Assembly: GCF_000182565.1 (NCBI RefSeq)
Contig: NW_015971540.1
Coordinates: 868,476 to 932,475, forward strand
Reading direction: 5' to 3'
Source: Spizellomyces punctatus DAOM BR117
Lineage: Eukaryota; Chytridiomycota; Chytridiomycetes; Spizellomycetales; Spizellomycetaceae
DNA length: 64,000 nucleotides
Part shown: positions 57,688 to 64,000 of the stretch, piece by piece
Layout: each line of letters starts with the position of its first letter
How positions within the stretch are numbered: position 1 is the stretch's first letter
The notes under the pieces: generated by a model
Told to the model about the DNA's origin: nothing
Databases searched by the model: none
Seen by the model: the letters and a program-made list of their open reading frames with translations, nothing else
Made by a program: the position numbers and the translations under genes

Positions 57688-58406
57688 ATGACGACGGAGA
57701 TCGTTCGCGCTCTGCGGGCACGGCCGCCAGCACCGACTGCATCGGAAATGTTTCATGCGAATATCAAAAAAGGAAGCTTAAACGTTGAGACTTCTGGAGG
57801 CATTATGCATGTGAGTGCCGGCATGGCGGACCTCGCCGTGGTTCCTGCAAATTCTGTATATGGCCATGTCAGCGCCAAGGCAAAGTCGACGAAAGCCACT
57901 GACAGTACTCCCACTCGGAGACCATCACAATTGGTGGTTAAAGCACCGGATGAGCAAATATCGGAATATCCAAGAAGAAGGGCCATGTCGGCGAGAAGGG
58001 CATCAGAGTACACTCCGGTAAGGGACAGTAAGAGCAAAACTCCACTGGTGATCACACATGAGAACGTTACTGCGCTTGCCAAAATGTCCAAAGGTAGGGC
58101 TGCGCTATGCATTGGTCAGGGATTAACCTTTGCGTTTCCCGCAGTGCTAATGATGTTAATGACATGTACATAGCAAAAGATTCGAGTTCGGAGACATGCA
58201 CCGCTCGTAGAAATCGCAGTGGTAGTGCACCACCGGCAGTGGCACGAGTTTTGGGTATCGCAGAGAAGGGAGATGCGTCGCAGCGCCGCAAATCAGTCGT
58301 TTTTAAGAATGATGGTCGTCCACCATCGGTTCTTGCGGCTACTGATAGAGCTCCTGCTGAACAAAGGCTTTCAAAGTATGAAATAAAATCTAATTATCAA
58401 AAGTGA
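57688..58406 (+). CDS. Basic Ser/Arg-rich protein, function unknown
   Basis: Exons 57688-58093 and 58174-58406 join in frame to give 212 residues. The start is MTTEIVRALRARPPAPTASE. Composition is rich in Ser, Arg, Lys and Ala with RRxS-type sites (RRPSQL, ARRASEY, QRRKSVVF) that fit basophilic kinases such as PKA. No domain, signal or TM segment is seen. The gene converges with the LRR-IQ gene, the stops being 35 bp apart. I do not recognise the family. The clean intron and long exon 1 support a real gene. Confidence 0.6.
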
Positions 58407-58441
58407 CATATATATGTACAGTCCAAAAATGGCCAACCACT

Positions 58442-61400
58442 TCAAGCCTTTCTATCTATCAGTTGCTGTTGCCGTGTTGTCAGGGTCGGTCCAGTATATC
58501 CATGATCCTTTAGCGACGGCAGATACTCTGCATGGTAAAATGCGTAGTGCAACTGGCGATGGCTATGTGGGCCAGCGTCTACATGGTAGGTTGCGGTGTG
58601 ATGCCCGATGTCGGGATCTGCGAGATGTGGGGTCACTGCATGGATTTGCGGCTCGGGGGATTCTTTGTCGCGATGGTTTCTCATCAGTTTTTTGGATACG
58701 TAATTGTTGATTAGCAGGACTGGACCTGGTGCTGTTACTCAAGCGTCGGTCATACAGTAATGATGGCAGTAATCCCCGAAAAAAATCTTACTTTTGCCAA
58801 GGTTCGTCTGAGCAGGATTTTCAAAGTGATGGTCTAACGGTGGCAATCTCTTCGGCTCTCGTCGCTGTAGGTAGTCGGGTCTTAGGTCTTTTGCTGTCAG
58901 AACATCCCATTCATAGATTACGCCATTACGTGTGGCCTCGCCACCATGCTTCAATGCGGAAGCATGTTGCAATGCTTGTATAGTTTTCAGGCGTTCCATT
59001 GGATCTAATGGAGAAGAAAGTGCGGTTAAGAACGCATATTTGACCCGATACGCCGGTACTAGGTATGACCTTTTAAGCGCTCGCGTAACTTGGCTTGTTT
59101 CTGCATCTTGGCATCACGTCCAATCTTGCGTTGCAATAATGCTTGAGTTACCTCGCTGGAGAGGTTCCTAGTGTTGTCAAAAGTTAATAAATGCCATTTT
59201 AACATAATTACTCAACTTCTTACCATGCAGTTTTCTCTCCTTCTGCTCCTATGTCTTCCGGTTGTTTCTCTGCCTCATGCTCCGGTTGATCCGGGACAGA
59301 CTGATGCAATCTGTCCGCTTGGGATCTCCTCGACAATAGCATAGACGCAGTCATTCCAGTAGGATCTCTACCCTCAGGACTTGGTGTTCGCCTGATGCTC
59401 ATTTCTCGAGCATCGCCGAACGCCGTCCGGCCAGGTGATGGTGTCTTAACCATGCCTCGACTGACTAGCAACATGTGTAATGGGTCTCGAGGTCCTATCG
59501 GTGGCGCATCGTTGGAATTTAAGAGCGTCTCGAACTGCAAGTACCATTGTAACAACAGTCTGTCATAGGCAACCAAAAATGGAATGGCATTGAGTGTTTA
59601 TACCTGCTGACGGAGCACCGCTTCTGCGTCTTTATGAACGGCAGCCCCGTATTGTTTTGATACTCTCCTTTGAATAGGGGGTTTGACAGGCTGCGAGAAA
59701 TGCACAAGATTCTCGGTTTGCAGGTAAGAATCCATCTTTTCATCAAATTCATTTTCATTGGCATTATCTAGCCACTTGTGCACATCCGTTTCTGAAGTAG
59801 ATCAAAGTGAGAAACAGACGTCATAATACGCATGCGATGCTAGCGCGCGATCCTACCGAGATCGTCAAGGTCATCCGGACTATGAGGTCTGGCAACAGGC
59901 CGAGGTGTTGGAACTTGGTGGGGCGGTTTGGATATCCCAGCTTTTGAGACCAACGCTTTCGCAGAAGATTTGCGCTTCTCTTTCTTGTACCATTCATATA
60001 TTTTGTGGCCTAGATGTGGATCTCAACATTCGAAAATAAGCGGACGTATTCATCCACAATGCCGTACCTCGCCATGTAGCCTGTATGAGAACTGCTGCGG
60101 CCTGTTGCCGTGCATGCGCAAGCTGAATGTTCACATTTTCCAGCTTGCGCAGCTTGTACTGTCTCCAGCACTTTTGTATCAGGCGAGCGGCTTGCAAAAA
60201 AGTTTGGTAAGAGGCAGCTCGCTATGAAAAGTGAGGTAAATTATCCATACCTCCATTTCGGCGCAGCTTTGCGCGCCGTACCATTCTTCCACGCCAGAGA
60301 GCCTGTATCGTGGCGATTGAAGCATCCTTAATTCGATCAGAAAGCTCTTCCACGCAAGCCATAAGCGCCATGTCACTGTTTAGGCCACTTTACTCTAAGC
60401 AGGAATATAATAATCACAACGTGAAAAGTGTAACTTACAAATTCGGTTCTTGTCGCTTCAAGAGGCTCTCAATTTCCGACACATGCTGCTGAAGGAGCGC
60501 TGCGAGCCAATTGATCCTACGCTCCTGTAGCTGAAGAACGATTCTCATCTCCTCGGTTTCCGAGAGAGAAGACGGTGCGTACAGGTAGCGTAGATACGGT
60601 TTGTACTGCGCCCCCATGAAGGTAGCAATGTTCTGAATTTAGCACACATGAAGAGTGAGCTTCATTGTCTTTACACTCCAAAGCACACAATCACAATACC
60701 CTGTGTTGGGCTTGTACAACCCGCCGAAAGTCTTGTAGGCATTGGGCCTTTTCTCCAGTACTGCAACAAGCATTCGGCAAATCAATTACATGCCTACGAA
60801 CAACAGCAATGTAACTGTTACCTTTGATGCTCGTCTTCAATAAAGGTACGCAAGTACTTGCACGCTGCTTTGCACCATTTGACGACCTTGACAGACGTAT
60901 ATTTCGCGAAGCGCTTTTGGCCCTTTGCCTTCGCAAGGTCTTCAATCGTTCGACCGTTGATAGACTGATAATGTTGATGAGACACACATTTTTATTCACA
61001 ATGGTGCCGTCTTTGAGCAATACCTTGATTCTAGGGAAGAGGACCGCAATCACTTTATGAAAGTTGGCGTCATGCACGATGGGGTTGTCTGTCAAATCAA
61101 TAGACTTCAGATCCCGGCAGACGGCGAGCCCAAAGATAGAAGTGAAGTCTTGAGTGGAACCAGAATTAGCGCGTTCATGCAGTTTGCTTCCTGTATTATG
61201 AACCTCATTACCTGCGAGATAGTTATTCGCCAGATTCAATTCTTGGAGGAAAGGAGCCATTGCTAGTGGCTCAATGTATTTGACATGATTGTCAGAGAGA
61301 TTGATGATGCGTAGGCGGGGAGACCATTTGGCGATGTTCAAATTTCTGACAGAATGAGGGAAATCGTTAGCCAGCATAGCTTAGTGATTGTGAGATGACA

Positions 61401-63936
61401 TACCTTATATTGTTGTGGTGGACATCAAGTTCACAGAGCATGTTATTCGGAATCCTTGGAAACTCCGTGTAAACATTCTCCGATAAACTTAAATATTGAA
61501 GTAGCTTGCAATCGGATATGGACTCCAGTGTTGGATTGTGGAGTCGATTTTGAGATACATCAAGATACAAGAGCTGACGCAAAGCTTCCAAGTGTCCTAG
61601 TTCGACAAGCTATGAAAGATGTTATCCGTCACGTTTTCATTATGGTCATAAAGCCAAGTACAGGCTGCTCATACCTGAGTATTGCGAAGAACCAGAACAT
61701 GCATAGATTTGGCGGAAGAGAGGAATTCCAGACTTTTCAGTGGATTATGACTGAGATCCAAAACGTGTAAATGGGCACACGCACTTATATGCTATGAGCA
61801 GCATGATTTTTAGAATTGATTCATTTATAACCTCAATCTGGATAAACAATACCGAAATTTCCGATAAATCATTGTTCGCTGCATTGAGTGATCGCAACTC
61901 TGTAAACCAACCAAGATCTAAAGTCGTATAATGGTTTCCCTATAAAATACCTCGTTTTGTTGATATCCATCCCAAAATGACATAGTTACAAGGTGAACAA
62001 CAACTTGCCTGCAAACTCAGTGACCTGAGATCTTTTAGACCTTCGAGGCCCCGCACGTCGCTCAACATATTATTGTCAAGGATGACATGGCGAATTTTGG
62101 GAGCCGCCTCCAAATTGGGTATCTGATGGAAAACCTTATTTAGAAAATTCCCCAATAACGGCATGCCCATCGATTCAAAACGCACTTTCGTCAAAGATGT
62201 CTCCTTTAACTCCAAAGATTCCAGCTCCAGTAGCTCTGCTGCAGAAGCCTCACTACTCTGTCGCTGCCTTTTCAGCGATCCCAAGAGCAAATCCAACTCC
62301 CGTTTCCTCGCCGCCTCTTCTTCCTCGAGACGTTTCAAAAGCAGTGCATCACGCTGCGCTTTCTTTTGTTGTAACTGGTTCGTCTGACGTTCAATCTCTT
62401 CATTTTTGCTTTCAATATCCGATGACGAGGCCGTTGCCTTCTCAATGAGAGGACGCGCTTCTTCCCGAAGCTTTGCAATATCCGACGCCAGTTTCTCCGC
62501 TGTCTGTTTTTTGTTGGTCAGCTTATCTTCTGCGCTTCTCTGCAGCGACTGCTGGGACTCGAGCAACGGATTTAACCGCCCCATCAGCACGGCAGCTCTA
62601 TCACGTTCTTTATCAAACGCAACCTTTGCGTCATTCGCAAACCAGGCTACCAATCGACGAGTTTTTTCCTGTACATCACGCTGCCGTTGTTTAAATTCAC
62701 GTATTGCACGGGAATGGGTAGTTTTGCTAGTACTGAAGGAGTCGAGACGGAATCGAAGCTTGGATTGCTCTCCCGCTTCCTCTCTCTGTCTCCCTGTAAT
62801 AAAATCGTACTCTGCCCTTAAATTCCGCTCTGTAGCCCGGAGTAATTTTTCCTCCTATGATGGACATTAACATCGGCATCGGTAAACGTCATCGTCTGAA
62901 AAAGGGAAACGAACCTCACTTTCCACGTCCGTGACCGCAGGTGTTTCAACCAAAGCCATTATCGGAAGAATTTCAGTAGTATGATAAGCTTGGGGTGATG
63001 CGGCCCGTTGTGAAGCCAAGACTTCCTGCTGGATATCCAGGAGCGACCGATTACTGCCATTTCTCTCCGGAAGCCCCTCAGCTAAGGACCTGGTCGCAGT
63101 TAACCCTAACGTTTCCTCTACCAGCTCTCGGCGAAGCGGAGGGTCTAAAGGTATTCCAGCTTTTTCTGCTTCCTTGTGCAAAGATTCAAGTAGCGCCTCC
63201 TCACTTGCTGACTTTGTCTGCAAAATACTGTAGCCAACCTTCAGCATTGTGGGAAACAAAAAATAATAGGCCAACTAATCGTACCTCAACCGCTGATTCA
63301 GCTCCGATTCAACTTCTTCCAGGTGACGATCTAATTCTGCTTGGTCCAGATGCGTATCCATTGTCCCATTTTCGATGTTATCACTGACAGAATCGACGTC
63401 TTTCAAATAGGAATCTGTATCTGCCTTCCATTCCGAATAATCTATGTTTTCTGCGACCATTGCAGGTGTATCTGTGTCAATATCATCAATATCACTAAAT
63501 GAGAAACATACGGTCAGAGGCAATCAATAAATCCGTCCTTCAGGCATGACTATGTAAAGTAAGACATACGCTGGTAAGTGCGGTTGGAGGTCGATAGTAG
63601 CAATGGGCGTATCGAGCGGTAACTCCAGGGAGGAACGAGAGGAACCCATCAGATACTCCTCGAGATCTGCGGGTGGCAGCTCGTCTTCAGTGAAGTTATT
63701 ATCATATTCTCTGCGGTCTGCCTCTCTGGATTCTATGGTCTGAATATAGTCCGCCCAAGATTCCATTCTCTACATTAAAAGTCCTGTGAGATATGAGACA
63801 TAGATCGGCGACCAAATCATCTGCGGATCACCTCCAGTGTCGGAAGCTCGCTATCATCAGAGTCATCTTGTATCGTAGGAGAGGTGGTTCCATTTGTCTC
63901 TTCATCCGAAACATGTTCGTCGTCTTCTTCAGTTGA
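58442..63936 (-). CDS. LRRIQ1-like leucine-rich-repeat and IQ-motif protein, 5' partial
   Basis: A long minus-strand gene of many short exons, open at the right edge; the most upstream exon seen starts at 63936. Order: acidic N-terminal region (STEEDDEHVSDEETNGTTSP, then RMESWADYIQTIESREADRR), a coiled coil (EEKLLRATERNLRAEYDFIT through LQQKKAQRDALLLKRLEEEE), leucine-rich repeats (IRHVILDNNMLSDVRGLEGL, LLYLDVSQNRLHNPTLESI, LRIINLSDNHVKYIEPLAMA, CRDLKSIDLTDNPIVHDAN) and IQ motifs (AARLIQKCWRQYKLRKLENV, AAVLIQATWRG). The C-terminal exons are His/Pro-rich and end LTTRQQQLIDRKA. The order fits LRRIQ1, a calmodulin-binding ciliary/flagellar protein. Exon joins were checked only in places. Confidence 0.78.
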
Positions 63937-64000
63937 CTAAGCTTTCAGAGGCATGGCAAAATGATCAGCTAGTTCCTTAAACTTTGGATAGGGCCGTAAC

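Noticed and set aside
58414-58714. Plus-strand frames with hydrophobic stretches (for example starting MYSPKMANHFKPFYL).
   Set aside because: The opposite strand holds the last exon of the LRR-IQ gene, joined in phase by a proper intron. The plus frames have no splice or motif support.

Overview
The window is nuclear DNA of a fungus, most likely a zoosporic (flagellated) early-diverging lineage such as a chytrid. Genes are dense, mostly 80-700 bp apart, and broken by many short GT-AG introns, typically 60-70 nt. Fungal genes (a Bem1/Scd2-type scaffold, Swt1, a Met22/Hal2-type phosphatase, microbial-type DAHP synthase) sit beside genes that Dikarya have lost: PIERCE1-like, ARL13B-like and LRRIQ1-like ciliary genes, a nicastrin-like gamma-secretase subunit, a U11/U12-35K minor-spliceosome protein and a caprin-like protein. 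The genus cannot be told from the sequence.

Layout. 1-7.1 kb: cyclic-nucleotide-binding protein (cut by the left edge), Ubc12 NEDD8 E2, PIERCE1-like microtubule inner protein, nicastrin. 7.3-16.4 kb: mitochondrial GTPase Guf1, an SSS-family transporter, a DCN1-like neddylation factor, and an SH3-PX-PB1 polarity scaffold. 16.4-18.1 kb: a repeat-bearing intergenic region. 18.1-24.7 kb: a secreted protein with dibasic sites, a Kelch-TM-SH3 membrane protein, and a Nup50/Nup2-like nucleoporin with an apparent frameshift. 24.9-33.3 kb: DJ-1/PfpI protein, Alr4036-type FMN-binding protein, a divergent pyruvate kinase, and a TM9 nonaspanin. 33.4-43.5 kb: caprin-like RGG protein, Swt1 PIN nuclease, a mitochondrial carrier, bystin, ARL13B-like GTPase, DAHP synthase. 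44-54.5 kb: SNRNP35, TCERG1-like WW-FF protein, Sec24, and 3'(2'),5'-bisphosphate nucleotidase. 55-64 kb: a T1/BTB membrane protein, a small doubtful ORF, an unrecognised basic protein, and an LRR-IQ protein (LRRIQ1-like) cut by the right edge.

The genes do not form one pathway, as expected for eukaryotic housekeeping DNA, but themes recur: cilium/flagellum (PIERCE1, ARL13B, LRRIQ1, possibly the cNMP protein), neddylation (Ubc12 and DCN1), splicing and transcription (SNRNP35, TCERG1, Swt1) and secretion (Sec24, TM9). I found no tRNA, rRNA, CRISPR array, transposon or operon. Exon boundaries were worked out by hand from splice sites, reading phase and family similarity. Where I give a full exon list, the summed length is a multiple of three.
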